Source: Rhizobium sp. SL42 (lineage in GTDB: Bacteria; Pseudomonadota; Alphaproteobacteria; Rhizobiales; Rhizobiaceae). From it: a DNA stretch of 64,000 nucleotides. The stretch spans positions 3,238,001 to 3,302,000 of the forward strand of contig NZ_CP063397.1 of the NCBI RefSeq assembly GCF_021729845.1, written 5' to 3'. The first letter of the stretch is position 1, and each line of letters begins with the position of its first letter. Shown piece after piece: positions 63,659-64,000 of the stretch. Under the pieces are notes generated by a model, which saw only the letters and a list, made by a program, of their open reading frames with translations, did not search any database and was not told where the DNA came from. The position numbers and the translations under genes are program-made.

Positions 63659-64000
63659 ATGACGCTTTTCGAGCAGATCCGCCGGGATCAGGATCGCAGT
63701 CCGGCAACGGGCTTGCGTTATCTGGCCCGTTGGCTGCGCCACCGACTGCCGACGGGTCTTTATGCCCGATCGCTGCTGATCATCATTCTGCCGATGCTGA
63801 TCCTCCAGACGGTTGTTGCCTTCGTCTTCATGGAGCGCCATTGGCAATTGGTCACCGAACGTCTCTCGTCCGCCGTTACCCGTGACATATCCGCGGTGAT
63901 CGCCCTGATCGAGGCCTATCCGAGCCCGCAGGACTATGGACAGATGGTCCAGATCGCGAAGGACCGGCTGAACCTCACCATCGCGATGGAGCCGGGCTCG
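63659..64000 (+). CDS. sensor histidine kinase, N-terminal part cut by window edge
   Basis: The first 114 residues are visible, from an ATG following AAGGAAG: MTLFEQIRRDQDRSPATGLR, then a membrane helix (SLLIIILPMLILQTVVAFVF) and the start of a periplasmic sensor domain (QLVTERLSSAVTRDISAVIA). The kinase core is beyond the window. Position after an OmpR-type regulator and the N-terminal layout match EnvZ-like kinases. It is the likely partner of that regulator. Confidence 0.85.
   Translation, partial: MTLFEQIRRDQDRSPATGLRYLARWLRHRLPTGLYARSLLIIILPMLILQTVVAFVFMERHWQLVTERLSSAVTRDISAVIALIEAYPSPQDYGQMVQIAKDRLNLTIAMEPGS

Overview
This window reads as chromosome of an alphaproteobacterium of the Rhizobiaceae (Rhizobium/Agrobacterium/Sinorhizobium type). 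The grounds are the GC-rich, tightly packed coding style and several typical genes and sites: an LsrB/VtlR-type LysR regulator followed by an AbcR-like sRNA, an LpsB-type lipopolysaccharide mannosyltransferase, a BA14K-family protein, a DUF1476 protein, a PetP/PetR-like pair, and a GTTC-N7-GTTC LexA box of the alphaproteobacterial kind. The species cannot be fixed from sequence reading alone.

Layout. 1-4.3 kb: a minus-strand operon with a biotin carboxylase, a biotin carrier, a second carrier-like protein lacking the biotin lysine, PxpB, PxpC and PxpA. Together these look like a split biotin-dependent carboxylase coupled to lactam (5-oxoproline-like) hydrolysis. 4.3-6.6 kb: a decayed plasmid-type mobilisation module (mobC, relaxase and mobB-like pseudogenes plus one intact small ORF), with an inverted repeat at each edge. 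6.7-16.7 kb: a DUF4242-cyclase fusion, a FabMG-like protein, small hypothetical genes, YjbQ, a UPF0303 protein, a divergent LysG/ArgO-type pair, an M20 amidohydrolase and a proline-rich DUF930 protein.

16.7-27 kb: the core block of dnaG, an integral-membrane adenylate cyclase and rpoD, then a BrnT/BrnA toxin-antitoxin pair, yqeY, carA and a MATE transporter. 27-36 kb: a TonB-dependent siderophore receptor, a frameshifted LysR gene divergent from an aldo/keto reductase, DUF2938, a YpfJ-type metallopeptidase, GST, a zinc alcohol dehydrogenase and a 2H-phosphoesterase-like protein. 36-43 kb: carB with a terminator-like hairpin in its leader, a DUF4258/DUF2283 pair, an ArsR-SRPBCC-SRPBCC operon and a DHA2-type MFS exporter. 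43-46 kb: a LexA-box-controlled DNA repair operon (radical SAM protein plus UdgX-type uracil-DNA glycosylase).

46-53 kb: greA with a terminator in its leader, lpsB, a second glycosyltransferase, an Lrp regulator, trxB-lsrB, the AbcR-like sRNA, and ArsR with an old-yellow-enzyme reductase. 53-64 kb: DUF2188, a ChaA-type antiporter, an OpgC-like acyltransferase, an aspartate aminotransferase, a PQQ-type sugar dehydrogenase, a cold-shock gene, BA14K, an MBL hydrolase and a PetP/PetR/histidine kinase cluster cut by the window edge.

The strongest leads are the LexA-controlled radical SAM/UdgX operon with an almost leaderless promoter, terminator hairpins inside the leaders of greA, carB and the MATE gene, a perfect palindrome filling the spacer of the apparent carA promoter, the AbcR-like sRNA beside lsrB, and the complete biotin-carboxylase/5-oxoprolinase operon.
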